A program made the position numbers and the translations under genes. This document shows, piece after piece, positions 47,372-58,136 of a stretch of DNA of 64,000 nt. Under the pieces are notes generated by a model. The model was not told the DNA's origin. It ran no database searches and was given only the letters and a program-made list of their open reading frames with translations. The first letter of the stretch is position 1, and every line of letters starts with the position of its first letter. This stretch comes from Plazaster borealis (lineage: Eukaryota > Echinodermata > Asteroidea > Forcipulatida > Labidiasteridae): positions 6,241,130-6,305,129 of the forward strand of contig CM037474.1 of the NCBI GenBank assembly GCA_021014325.1. Reading direction: 5' to 3'.

Positions 47372-47745
47372 AGGGTCTGATGTACACATTTGGTAATTAC
47401 TCATAAAATTAATGGCAATAAAAACTTACTTGGTAAGAAGTACAGCAGCTTCTGATAAACATTTAACTTTGAAGTAATGTGGTTATGGAAAAAGATAGCA
47501 GTTTTTATCAAAACAAATTTGGATCTGAGAAGCGTTTCTGTCAGGAATGTTTCTCAGATTGTGTATTTCAAGTGCAGATTTTTCTTCCTGCGTGGACATA
47601 ACCGCTCAAGATTTTCGGCAGTATCTCAAAAATGCTACCACCTTTAGAAAGGAAATTTTCACAGATTAGTTTTATGGTATATATCTTCAGCTATATAGGA
47701 TTGAAACAAACAGTGGATTCCAATTACCAAGCGAAAACGGTCCCT
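47372..47745. mobile_element. TTAA MITE family B, full copy
   Basis: A 374-bp element with TTAA on both sides. The centre is GCGTTTCTGTCAGGAATG, the same subtype as the copy before exon 4. Confidence 0.88.
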
Positions 47746-48145
47746 TTAATCAAACTGGAGGTCAAACCAAATCGTAAATTATCTGCAATGTATATTAAGG
47801 CCTGTGCTAAACGTTGCACTTTCGCCGTGCCGAACAGAAATATTTAGAAAATTATTAGTTAAATTTGACAAAAAGTGCAACCTTTGGGTTTAAGTTCGAC
47901 AAAGCCGTGTAGCACGGCACTACACGGTAGTTGCACGACATGGTGACAAGCGTCACCCTCTTGCTGTGTCAAATCAGTCGGGCAGTGCTCTTTGGGAATA
48001 CGCGTGCACAAAGCTTTTGGGGAAATCAATATCAAACGTTGAAGTTACGACAAATCCTCTCTTCCTACTTATACTCCTGTGGGGAAAAAATGTAACTGAC
48101 ACTCCGCACCCGACCTCCGCTGAACAGAGTTGTGTAATGTCAAAT

Positions 48146-48425
48146 ATGGTCGGGTTGGCATAGTGGTATCTTTCCTCGCCTTCCACCTGTAGGACCCCGG
48201 TTCGAATCACGCCGGCGGGCACTATGTGGATCGGGTTTTCAGTCCCTTCCTAACTGCGTGGGTTTTCCCTGGAATAATTCTCTGGGGTTTTCCTCCCACA
48301 TCTAAAACTGAAACTTCCTTTCTTTTCTTCTCTCCATTGGGTTCTTGGCTAGTAGGCTACAACGATTCAGTTTAGATTTTCTGAGAGTCCCTGGCTTCAC
48401 AACCAGAATAAATGAAATGAAATGA
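48146..48425 (+). mobile_element. tRNA-derived SINE, second family, copy 2
   Basis: It is collinear with 8660-8935 from the A box to CACAACCAGAATAAATGAAA, ending in (ATGAA)n. Confidence 0.87.
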
Positions 48426-48734
48426 AAGGAATGTTTGCTGGGCCAGAATTGTTTTAAGCTTTTGAGTTACATAACCCAACAAGAAAGGCAAATTAACAAA
48501 GTGCAAGAAATACAGTAATGAAAGCTACATACCAGCACTTTACTGGCAGAGGCTGCTCAAAATCTTTGGTTATTGTTTTGACATTAAACAGCTACCAGTA
48601 ACAACATTGTTTGACCACTCAAGCATGGAGCGTGAAGCACGCATTCTTTGAATTGTCTGGTTTGTCAGTTAAATTAACTGGTCTCAAGAGGCTAGGATTT
48701 TAATTGCATAATTATGTGTGGCCTTATGAAACAG

Positions 48735-48945
48735 CACTTTATTTATTTATTTTATTTATTATTCATAAATACCCTTATGTTTCTAAGCGCTGTATTCAGA
48801 CTATTCAGATTGACAAAACAGATGGGTTGTTTAAGTAATGATTTAAAAGCATCCAATGAAGTTGCTGCTTGAATGTGGGTGGGTAGCTTGTTCCAAAGTG
48901 TCGGAGCTATGACCGAAAAAGCATGATCGCCATAGCGTGTCATGG
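48735..48945 (-). mobile_element. LINE 3' fragment (reverse transcriptase C-terminus)
   Basis: A separate, severely 5'-truncated LINE. The minus strand encodes YGDHAFSVIAPTLWNKLPTH, then a stretch ending in FKSLLKQ, which is the last block of a CR1/L2-like protein. It is followed by a short 3' end and a TTTATT-type tail at 48735-48765. It lies 270 bases from the tail of the large LINE, on the same strand, but its tail differs, so it is from another family. Confidence 0.8.
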
Positions 48946-48999
48946 TGCAGGGCGCCGTGGAAAGCTGGAAGAAGAGCGAGGGCGTCGGGTAGCTGATGA

Positions 49000-49218
49000 T
49001 AGTGAAGACGAACGAAGGGCTAAGAGAACTTGGAGATATACTGGGGCCAAATTATTAAAATATTTATTACGCAAGAAGAAGAATTTTGAAACAGATACAT
49101 TGGTGAACTGGAAGAAAATGAAGAGAGCGAATAAGCTATCCTATTGGTTGGAAAGTGGTCACATGATCAGTGACGACCGATTTTAAACAGCTGATGGAGA
49201 CTGGAGCTGTGAATGCGC
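49000..49218. other. single-copy-looking spacer between two LINE tails
   Basis: About 220 bases carry an open plus-strand frame rich in Lys, Arg and Glu. It matches nothing I recognise, and the neighbouring LINE fragment makes a chance frame likely. Confidence 0.3.
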
Positions 49219-49351
49219 GTATAATAATAATAATAATAATAATAATAAGACTTGTAATGCGCACATATCCACCCTGCTGGGTGTTCAAGGCGCAGTAAAA
49301 AAAACCAAAAATAAAACAAAACAAAACAAGGACAAAACAGACACAACAAAA

Positions 49352-49760
49352 TTAGTCCTTGAAAACCTGTGACATAAGATAAGTTTTGAGAAGAGATTTG
49401 AATTTTGTGGTACAAAGACAAGATCTAATATTAAGCGGTAGAGAGTTCCAGATGCGTGGCGCAGCTGAAGAAAAAGACCTGTCACCCCATGAGTGTCGAG
49501 ACTTGGGTTCAACGAGGAGAAGCATGGAACTTGATCGAAGATTCCTTGATGGAGTGTAAACTTGAAGTAGTTCAGAAATATAGTGGGGAGCCTTGCCATT
49601 AAGTGCTTTGTGGACAATGAGCATCAGCTTGAAGATGATTCGTTGAGAGATAGGGAGCCAATGTAGTTGTTTCAGAATGGGGGTGATAGAACAGGATTTT
49701 CTAGACAGTGTCACAATGCGGGCAGCGGTATTTTGGAGGCGTTGAAGACGGAAATCTGGT
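49352..49760 (-). pseudogene. LINE reverse transcriptase C-terminal region
   Basis: This continues the protein in a new frame. It contains LHWLPISQRIIFKL, HKALNGKAPHYISELL and a W-G-D-R-S-F-S-S-A-A-P-R-I-W-N-S-L-P stretch, the standard C-terminal block of CR1/L2-like LINE proteins. It ends in a stop at 49352, followed by a 3' UTR of about 100 bases, a short hairpin and the ATT tail. Confidence 0.9.
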
Positions 49761-51090
49761 TGTTAGGAAGACTGTAGAGAAGAGCATTGCCGTTGTCAAG
49801 ACGAGAAGTAACAAATGCATGAATGACCTTTTCAGTGGCACTTTTGTCCAAGTACTTGCGAATCTTACCAATATTCCTGATGTGATATGATGACAGACGA
49901 ACGATGTTGTTGATGTGTGGTTGAAGTGTCATCGATGAATCAAAAATAACCCCTAAGTTCCGAGCTTGCAGGGCTGGAGCTATCCGAGCATCACCGATGG
50001 AAATGTATGGCACTGAAACCTTTGTTAACTGTTGACGTGACCCAAATAGAAGGAACTCTGTCTTATCATCATTTAACTTCAGGAAGTTTTGTTGTGTCCA
50101 ACGTCGAATCTCTTGGATGCATTTCTCAAGTCTTGCAATAGATGCATTGGCGTTTTCTTGAGAAGATTTAAACGTGATGTATAGCTGAGTGTCGTCTGCG
50201 TACACATGGTAATTCAGATTAAATTTCAGGATGATGTCACGAATCGGTAAAGTGTACAGCGTAAACCACTGCGGGCCCAGTACCGACCCCTGTGGCACAG
50301 AGTAGTTCAAAACAACAGGGTCTGATATTGCGGTGCCAATACATACATGCTGAGTTCTATTGTAGAGATACGATTTGCACCATGCTAGGGCTGTGTCCTC
50401 TATGCCAAGGTGATTCTGGAGCCGAGAGAGAAGGATGTTGTGATCAACAGTGTCAAAGGCAGCACTCAAGTCTAGCAGGACTAGTGCTGTTAGGTTACCA
50501 TTGTCCATTGCAGAAAGAATATCGTTGCTCACACGGACTAGTGCAGCTTCTGTCCCATGGAAAGGCTTGTATGCTGACTGGAACACGTCGGACAGGTTAA
50601 AATTATGAATGTGATCAGAAATGCGTGATGAAACTACTCGTTCGATGACTTTTCCAAGATATTTTAAGTTTGCAACCGGTCTGTAGTTTTTGAATATCTC
50701 CTTGTCCAGGTTTGGTTTCATGATGAGCGGCCTGATGTAGGAAACTTTGAGGCTATCGGGGAAACAACCGGAACTGAGAGATTCGTTTACAAGATTAGTG
50801 ATGTAGGGTAAAAATATATCAATGTTTTGCTTCATCATGGATGTTGACACTGGATCCAGCTCACAGGATTTTGAAGGAGATTTCACAATAACCCTTTGAA
50901 TCTCAGCAACAGTGGCAGGCTCAAACACAGATAGTCTACACTCTGGTTGAAGATGTGGCAATGTCTGCGGCACGTTGTAAGGGACTGATGAAAAAGATGA
51001 GCGGATGTCTGAAATCTTGGTGACAAAGAATTTCTGGAAATCATTTGCCAAGTCCTGATCATTGTAAGTGGATGGAAGGACGGGGTTTTG
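49711..51090 (-). pseudogene. LINE reverse transcriptase domain
   Basis: About 450 residues of reverse transcriptase. Recognisable blocks: NYRPVANLKYLGKVIE, FQSAYKPFHGTEAALVRVSN, LLDLSAAFDTVDHNILL, SVPQGSVLGP, and the active site YADDTQLY. Further on, FLLFGSRQQL and NLGVIFD are typical of CR1/L2-type elements. The frame closes at 49711 after a one-base slip: in the next frame the expected QRLQNTAARIV continues directly into the C-terminal part. Confidence 0.95.
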
Positions 51091-52232
51091 GGTTTGAGCA
51101 ACAACTTACCAATTATCTTGAAGAGCTTCTTTTGATCTCCTGAGGATTCTTGTACTTGGGATGAATAATGGGTGATCTTTGCCTGGTTGATCAAATTCCT
51201 GACTACCTTACATTGGTTGCGATATTCTTGTCGTTGTATTTCCAACTTGCCATTTTTCCGCCATTTCCGCTCAAGTTGATGACAGATCTTTCTTGCTGTA
51301 CGAATATCATCATTGAACCAGGAAACTTCAGTTCGGACCTTGACTGATCTTGTTTTCCAAGGTGCGTATTTATCCAAGATGTCACTGATAGTACTCTCAT
51401 ATTGGCTGACATAGGAATCCAAGCAGTCATGATCAATTTCCAGCTTTGCTAAATGAGTTCCTATGTCGCGGAACACTTCAGGAGAATTCACATGTTTCCA
51501 CTGTCGGCTCTTTATAGTGACGGTTGGGACTTTGGGCTTGCACAGACTCAAGTTACACATGACTGCATAATGGTCTGAGAATCCAGGTAGAATAACAAAG
51601 TTTGAGACAATGGGTGGGGTGATGTCACGAGTTATGACAAGGTCCAGGCAATGACCGAGACGATGAGTCGGCTCCTTGATATGCTGGGTAAGACCGAAAG
51701 CCTGAAGTAGATGCTTAAACTGGTTTGCATTGGTGTTGTGGATGTCATCAACATGAATGTTAAAGTCACCAGTGATGATGATTTCCGATGGATGAAGGAG
51801 ATATTCTAAAATCAAATTCTCAAATTCCTTAAGAAAACTTGAGAAAGTCACATGTTGGCCGTTAGAATCTCTTTCAGGTCTGTATACAATGACAAGGCGA
51901 ACAGATTTAGAGTTTCCGGAAACCTCAGCATGAAGAGATTCAAAAGTTGTGTATTGGACGTCATTACTTTTCACAGAGACAGATAAAGTAGATCTGTACA
52001 GTATTGCAACTCCTCCACCGGTCTTGTGAGGTCTTGGGATGTGATGAAAGTAGTAGCCAGCAGGGGTACACTGACGACATGTTAAGTTGTCATCTGGTCT
52101 AAGCCATGTTTCTGAAACAGCAACAAGGTCCAGATCTTTTTGCAGAACAAAATCAGCAAAATCGTCATACTTGTTACAGATGGACTGTGTGTTCAGAACA
52201 CAAAGGCTGAGTTGAGATTTGGCAGGAGTCAC
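51068..52232 (-). pseudogene. LINE endonuclease domain (exonuclease-endonuclease-phosphatase family)
   Basis: This frame encodes the target-nicking endonuclease of the LINE. Visible family landmarks in order are LCVLNTQSICNK, DLVAVSETWL, HHIPRPHKTGGGVAILYR, the catalytic GDFNIH, LDLVITR and GFSDHYAVMCNL. The frame starts at GTG and seems to be the continuation of upstream coding sequence rather than a real start. It runs on, out of register, to 50883; the true frame shifts near 51110, after KKLFKIIGKL, into the reverse transcriptase frame. Confidence 0.9.
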
Positions 52233-52341
52233 TGGTGCTAGAACAGATGGGGGTGTAACTTCAGGTATAGGGAGTTTATGAACAGTTCTACGGCGACCAG
52301 CTTTTTACCACGATGTGTAGGTCGGTAAACAGTGCTGGGAT

Positions 52342-52887
52342 TTACAAAAGGCCAAGATTCTGCAATGTAAATTTACAGGAAGGCAGAGTTGATGCACGTG
52401 TGGATGGGGCATAACGGAGACTGAGAAGCTTGTTACGTGAGTAGGAATTTGTAGAGTTTGGACTAGCTTCTGCTGAGTTTGAGTTATTTTCAGCTTCAGG
52501 GCCGGGATTTACAGCAATGTCACCGAAGATCACAATTTCCAAATGAAAAGTGGCTGGGGAATTGTCATAATATGACACAGGGCATTTCAAATATTTCCGA
52601 TGCTGGATGAATCCTAGCTGTGACTTTGGCAGAATGCAAGCACCAAGCACAACTGATGCTGATGGAACAAAGCTGACCACAGATGAGTCAGTGCAGTACA
52701 ATGGTCTAGCAAGCAGGGAGAGAATAAAAAGGATACTTACCTCCATTGTCCCCAGATGGGCGAACAATGTCCATGGACGAGGTGGCTGACTGCACAGCAT
52801 GCAGCCACCAAAGTGTGTGTTAGCTTTGTACACCAGAATTTTCAAATGAGACAGTGAAAAATTCCAACAGAAAATCACTATTTTCAC
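52342..52887 (-). pseudogene. LINE 5' coding region with hydrophobic leader and 2A-like peptide
   Basis: The open frame carries an internal Met followed by a hydrophobic stretch (SILFILSLLA) that looks like a signal sequence, and later the motif GDIAVNPGP at bases 52498-52524. NPGP preceded by G-D-(V/I) is the core of 2A-like ribosome-skipping peptides, known at the N-terminus of some LINE proteins, including sea urchin elements. After it come a Ser/Asn-rich stretch and a basic region, then the frame closes before the endonuclease starts in another frame. I infer that the intact ancestor made one polyprotein from here through the reverse transcriptase. Confidence 0.7.
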
Positions 52888-53382
52888 AACTCAGATGACT
52901 CCAGGACACACAGAAAAAGTCCTGTAGATTCCAGGTGTAGTAACAAATCCAGTTGTATAAGAACAAGAACACAAAATGAGCAATATACTAAGAAATTAAC
53001 AAACAAATACAGAGCTGATTTGAGTGGCTGCTGTCAGGCGCTCAGTCAAATATGTATAACCATACATGTGTTGGTAATCAATAAATACCGGTACTGAATG
53101 TAAAATCTATGAGCAAATGCGCCTACGCACTACCCTTGAGCGTCGCATGCAATTTGACTCTTTGCGAAACGGAGCCATTATATATCATGCATAATAAATG
53201 TCACTTCAAGTGACACAATTCAACCAGAAAAATAGCACAATTTTGTTTGCATGTTGTCATGCAAACAAGCGTTAACAAGCCGCTCCGGCAAATAAACAGG
53301 AAATTGGCTTACTGCTGGTACCCAGGAAAACAAAAGGTGCAGTCAACATGAGTATGGAAAAACCCCATTATAATAATATAAT

Positions 53383-53803
53383 ATAATAATAGTGGCTTCT
53401 TATATAGCGCACATATCCGTCACTCAGTGACGCTCAAGGCGTTTTTTAACGTTCATTATTTTCCTGCAAGGTATTGTGGAGCTACGTTTTTGAAGTATGA
53501 GACCAAGTCCTTTACATAGCACCATGTAATGGTTTACAGGTGCTGTGGCGCAATATGCTGCCGATCAAACCAGGAACACCGGGGCGAACCCCTTCTCTTT
53601 TCGATAAGTGCACTGGGTTCTTTTACGTGCATTACACAACACACGGGACCTACGGCTTAACGTCCCATCCAAAGGACGAAGCATGTGGTTAAGTGTCTTG
53701 CTTAAGGACACAAGTGTCACGACTGGGATTCGAACCAACACTCTGCTGATCAGAAACACCAGAGCTTGAGTTCGGTGTTCTTATCCGCTCAGCCACGACA
53801 CGC
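53383..53803 (-). mobile_element. tRNA-Leu-derived SINE with LINE-like tail
   Basis: Head at 53700-53803, tail at 53383-53447. The tail hairpin GTCACTCAGTGAC sits between GCGCACATATCC and CTCAAGGCG (plus-strand reading), closely matching the tail of the LINE at 49250-49295. It ends in an AT-rich (ATT)n run. Confidence 0.88.
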
Positions 53804-53809
53804 CATTGT

Positions 53810-54890
53810 TAATCATTGGTGTGCGTGTTAATTAGGTTCTGAAGTCAGACAGCCTATAGGAAAATTTGTTACTAAATAGTTCCCAATGGCTGGATTCCTG
53901 CATAACGTAGGACTTCAGTCAATAGAAAATTTCACCAAGTACGAATTCATCCAGCACGTTGTTTCATTAGTCAGTGCCTGACCGAGCAAAGTCACTACCA
54001 GAAACTCTTCAAGAAAAACTTGCACCTTTCAGTCGGGTTGTGGTCAATGGTCACGCACAGCGCCCTCTTTGCATTTTGGGGGCGCCAGCTCGGTTAGTTT
54101 ACCCATGGTCTCAGTGATTCTACCCACATGAAGTAGATCCAAGTGCTGACAGTGGGAAGATTAACCACTTGAATGTTATCCGTCGTCGTTGTAAAGTTAC
54201 CAAAAGTTTTAATCCAGTGTGGATGTGGCTTTAATAGATAGATGCTCCGCAGGCCTAATGGTTTCCAAGGCATCTTGTGACATCACTTATCTTGTATTGA
54301 TTTTTCAAAAGAGAATGTACGTGCTTTTCAATGTAATAACCTACAATAAAACCATGCTGTCTTGACATTCGGGATGTTTTTAGTATAAATGCCATGATGT
54401 TTATACCAGATCAGAGTGAGTTTGACTGAATAGCTCTTAATTTACAGACTATACGCAGTTTGGCCTTAATCCTTCCATTTCCTCTTCTGCCATGTCACTC
54501 CAAACCAAATTGGAGCAAGATCGAGTGCACACCATGGTTAACTAACGGTCAACTATTTTGACTTGAACCCACGCCGGTCGACCATTTGGAACCAGCCTCA
54601 GGCTTCCCTGGTCCTGGTAGCCTTGTTTCATAAAGTGAAGTACAGAAGGGAACTATTGTCACTATATAGTGAAATGGCGGAAGGCAATGGAAGTGTTGAA
54701 TACCATTCCGATGGTTGACTTACATAGACTTCCTTACAAGTCATTCGAGTGAGTACGTCACTGCGCACATGTGCATTGCTAGTCAGTGGTCACCACGGGT
54801 CGACTAAGTGCTAACCCAAACTTGCTCTTGTTTGGACTTAGATAAGTTTGGAATGCCTGACTCTGTGATAATCTATGATAACCTCTTGTG
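53810..54890. other. intronic DNA, nothing recognised
   Basis: No open frame of note and no repeat apart from the short GCTCGGTTAGTTTACCC phrase. Confidence 0.45.
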
Positions 54891-54891
54891 G

Positions 54892-55180
54892 TCACCGTGG
54901 TCCAGTGGTTAGACTGCAGGACTTGCGATCACAAGGTTGTAGGTTCGAATCCTACCAAGCTAACAGCTGATTTCACAATGACTAGAATAAGTATTGTCGT
55001 CTAGATACTGAATCACAATATTTCTTGATTTGTGAAATTCATAATCACAGACGGTTAAACCAATGTCTGTATCGTAGAGATTGGCTGTTGCCTGCTTGGC
55101 GTTTATATCCCCTTGTGGGAGTTTGCCGAGTTCCCTTGAGGAAGATCATCGGAACAAAACAAACAAACAAACAAGCAAAC
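54892..55180 (+). mobile_element. tRNA-derived SINE, third head type
   Basis: A box TGGTCCAGTGGTTAGACT, B box GGTTCGAATCCTACC, then a unique body and an (AAAC)n tail near 55158-55180. The single copy means the boundary is a guess. Confidence 0.65.
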
Positions 55181-55478
55181 CAATTGTTATTTGGGCATAC
55201 AGCCCTCAGTCCTTCTGAATCCTTCACTTTGGTAATTGGATATAGAAGGATTTGGGACTGTAAGGATTTTAATTAAGGAACTCCTACTAATAAGACATTA
55301 ATTATTGCCATCTTGGAGAATTCTGTGTCTTACTTTGTACCTGCTCTACATGTTCGTGTAGCAAAATGTTCCAAGGGCCCTTTCGAATTAAATGTACACT
55401 TGTTGTTTTAATAAAATGTCTTGAAAACTTGACTGCAATTTTCTCTTTGCAAACTATTGGTGTACCATTCATCGAAAT

Positions 55479-55829
55479 GTGTTATACAGGATTGGTAAGG
55501 ATAAAAAAACACCATTGTGTAATTTTAGTCTGAAAGCTTACTGATTATGAAGTTCATATCAGAACAATTTTTTGAAGTCATTTTCGAGAAAACTGTCTGA
55601 AAACCTATTAAACGCAACAGCTGATTTCGGTGGTTGCAACCCAAATTATAAAAACAATGTGTTTACATGCTGAAAATTGTGCACGGTTTTTCACTATTTT
55701 CTCCCGACTCACACAACAGATTAAGCCCGAATTTTCACAGGTTTGTTATTTCATGTATATGGTTAAGACACAAAAACATGGACACTGCTGCAACTATTTT
55801 GTCAGCTCTACCAATCCTGTTTAATACCT
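55479..55829. mobile_element. TTAA MITE family C, copy 3
   Basis: It begins near GTGTTATACAGGATTGG and ends CCAATCCTGTTTAATACC before TTAA (55830-55833). The left TTAA is not preserved. Confidence 0.8.
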
Positions 55830-56204
55830 TTAACATTTTGTTATTTTTGAGAAGTTGTGCTTTTTAGCCTTTAGCTTGCTGGCATTTTATGAACAAGTTG
55901 TCAAGTACAGCTCCGAGCCATGCAGCCCTCATGAGATTCCATTATTGTTATGTCCGAGGTAATAACATCTTACACCCCTCCAATTACATCTGACAGGTTT
56001 GACTACTACAAAGAATTTACAAAACCAACACAAAGGTGTGATGTAAACTAAAGCAAATAAATGACATGTTAGTTAACTCATTTTGACACTCCTATAAAAG
56101 GTGTTTTTGAAAAAAAATTAAGGTTTCTACTTTTTTGTTTGTTAAGGAAAATTGTGTAATTTTAAAGCCAGAAGCTTAAATGCTTATTGTTTGTGATTGT
56201 ACAG

Positions 56205-56265
56205 GAATACAATGGGAGAAGGATGCTCAGGGTCTGGATTTATATGACTGCCGTAAGCGCGGATG
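56205..56265 (+). CDS. CACNA2D3-like: alpha-2/delta calcium channel subunit, fifth exon (end of VWA_N)
   Basis: A 61-base micro-exon follows GATTGTACAG and ends GGATG|GTAAGT, phase 1 to 2. It encodes GIQWEKDAQGLDLYDCRKRG and two bases of a Trp codon completed in the next exon. The family signature G-I-x-W-E followed by Y/F-D-C-R-x-R-x-W is present, including the conserved cysteine. The preceding intron is about 11.5 kb and contains the broken LINE. The phase change to 2 is exactly matched by the single leading base of the next exon, strong evidence that no exon is missing. Confidence 0.95.
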
Positions 56266-56323
56266 GTAAGTCAGTTTGTATTACGTCTCAAACATCTCTT
56301 GCTGCCTCTAGATACCGGGCAAT

Positions 56324-56722
56324 CTCGGTGGTCTGGTTTGGTAAGACATCAGGGCCTGATTTCATAAAACATGTAAGCACAAAAAAATTGCTATAAGCAC
56401 AGAAAACTCTTGCTTAAGAAAAATAGGTTACCAGCCAAAATACCATACAGTTAACATTGCTGTGACTGGTACCTCACTAATTTCTTGCTTATAGCAAAGA
56501 AATTTGCTATGAAGAATTTTCTGCTAAACAGCTTTATGGAATTGGACCCTGCTCTAGAATGGCAAAGGTCGTGGGTTCAAATCCCACCCAAATAATATGC
56601 CTGTAGATTTTTGTTCACAGGACTTGGGGAAAGTACTGAGTATACAGTGCTTTACACACATCGGTGTAAGGGTAAAACCCAAAAATATTCTTTATCCCCG
56701 ATGCAAATTTAACATCTCTTAA
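56324..56722 (+). mobile_element. tRNA-derived SINE, fourth family, split by a MITE
   Basis: A box GGTGGTCTGGTTTGGTAAGA at 56328, B box GGGTTCAAATCCC near 56574, body CACATCGGTGTAAGGGTAAA and end TCCCCGATGCAAATTTAACA. The MITE at 56352-56550 separates the A and B boxes. Confidence 0.8.
56352..56550. mobile_element. GGGCCCAATT-type MITE inserted in a SINE head
   Basis: It begins GGGCCTGATTTCATAAAACA and ends GGAATTGGACCCT. It lies between the A box and B box of a tRNA-derived SINE. Confidence 0.85.
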
Positions 56723-56884
56723 ATCTCAAACACCCTTACATGAAAGTGGACACAGCGCATGTGTCGTAGCCTCTGACTTTTCTTAGGTGTTACTTTTCTA
56801 ATATCAAGTTGTAAACCACAAGGGAAACTGACTGAGGGTAAATTTGAAATAATTTGGGGTTGAACAAAGGAAAAAATATTATAC

Positions 56885-57050
56885 CCCCGAACAAAGATAT
56901 TGACAAAATAGGGAGACCGCCAACATAGGGCTAGATAGCTCAGTTGGTAGAGCGCCGGCACATTAAACCGGCGGTCGATGGTTCAAATCCTGCTCTTTGT
57001 TCGACCCCAAATTGTTTTACTTTTCTGTACCCTTTAATCCATAATGATCG
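56885..57050 (+). mobile_element. SINE with a leader, best preserved tRNA-like part
   Basis: Leader TATTGACAAAATAGGGAGAC, A box TAGCTCAGTTGGTAGAGC, anticodon arm GCCGG/CCGGC with an oversized loop, B box GGTTCAAATCC. The loop and the poor acceptor stem argue against a working tRNA. Confidence 0.75.
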
Positions 57051-57280
57051 AAAAAGAAATTAAGGCGGTCATAATGGTTTGTAGGTACGTCAATATCTTG
57101 CTGTCATTATTACAATTCCGAATGAACAAGTCCATGTTGATTAAATACTACTGTATTCCGTTTTTTTAATTTAACCCCAGCCTTACATATTGCATCTGAC
57201 AATGGATTTCCATTAGTGCGTAAAAGGCATATCATGTTCACTGCTCGCAAAAGACCCTGAGGAAATTATTGGAGACTTAA

Positions 57281-57365
57281 AGGCAGAGTATACTTTTGGT
57301 GATTGTCAAAGACCAGTAATCTCATTGGTGTATCCCAACATATGCATACAATAGCAAACCTTTCA
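57281..57365. mobile_element. TTAA MITE family A, short left-end fragment
   Basis: It begins after TTAA with AGGCAGAGTATAC and continues through CCCAACATATGCAT before the match stops. Confidence 0.7.
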
Positions 57366-57654
57366 ATAGCAAACCTTTGCTTGCGATAGTTTCAAACATT
57401 AACCGCGCAAGTTTGAAACTTGCGTGAGGAGCTACGTTGTGCTCAACATAGATAGAAATTCAATGCAGCGTCGTGATAAGCTGAGGCTAAACTGTCAGAT
57501 TTGTTCTCTACTCTTAAAGTTTTTTTTAAATGTTTTTAACGGAAAGGTATTTAAGGACCTCACCTTCGGCTCAGTCCTTTATCGCATGCCACAACCCTGC
57601 CAGTTTTAAACGGCTGTTTATGACCTCGTCACCTATCTCTATTCCTTTATAATA

Positions 57655-58075
57655 CACAGTTCTTGTGTGGCGCTTCCTTACACCTGAAGGGTGTCTTAAA
57701 TCGCTCAGTATTTGTCTACAGGTAGGGGCCTATGCAAGGCTATGTTTATAAGACCCACTTTACATGTTTATACATGCAGCACCTTGTAACGCTTGACAAG
57801 GTGCTGTGACGCAAACTTAATGCAGTTAACCATCCGAGAAACATCGGGGCAAACCCCTTGCTCTTAACGATAAATGTACTGAGTTCTTTCACATGCATTA
57901 CAAAACACGCAGGACCTACGGCTTGACATCCCATCCGAAGTACGAAGCAATAACGATTAAGTGCCTTGCTCAAGGACACAAGTGTCAAGATCAGGACTCG
58001 AACCCACACTCTGCTGATCAGAAACACCAGAGCTTGAGTTCAGTACACTTGACCGCTTGGCGGCGGCGACACACC
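57655..58075 (-). mobile_element. tRNA-Leu-derived SINE
   Basis: Head near 57980-58075, body sharing ACCTACGGCTTGACATCCCA with other copies, tail near 57660-57700 with the hairpin ACACCTGAAGGGTGT. Confidence 0.82.
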
Positions 58076-58136
58076 ATTTGCAGAGTCTTTTTCAGTTACA
58101 CTGGTCCCCTTTTGAGCCATGAACCATGGTTTTATC

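Larger units (their letters stand above)
49219..53040 (-). mobile_element. CR1/L2-like non-LTR retrotransposon (LINE), broken
   Basis: A nearly complete minus-strand LINE. In transcription order it has a 5' part with a hydrophobic leader and a 2A-like motif, an apurinic-type endonuclease, a reverse transcriptase with the YADD catalytic box, a conserved C-terminal region, a short 3' UTR with a hairpin, and an (ATT)n tail at 49221-49248. The order and motifs fit the CR1/L2 group. At least two single-base frameshifts (near 51110 and 49757) break the reading frame, and two more are suggested between 52232 and 52400, so this copy is dead. The 5' edge is approximate because I found no target-site duplication. 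Confidence 0.88.

Noticed and set aside
48923..49186. 87-residue basic plus-strand frame as a gene
   Set aside because: It begins inside the antisense of a LINE fragment; no conserved motif or splice signal is visible.
50292..50600. Plus-strand 102-residue frame
   Set aside because: Antisense shadow of the LINE reverse transcriptase.
56938..57002. Functional tRNA gene
   Set aside because: The anticodon loop is oversized, the acceptor stem does not pair, and the flanks are shared with other repeat copies.
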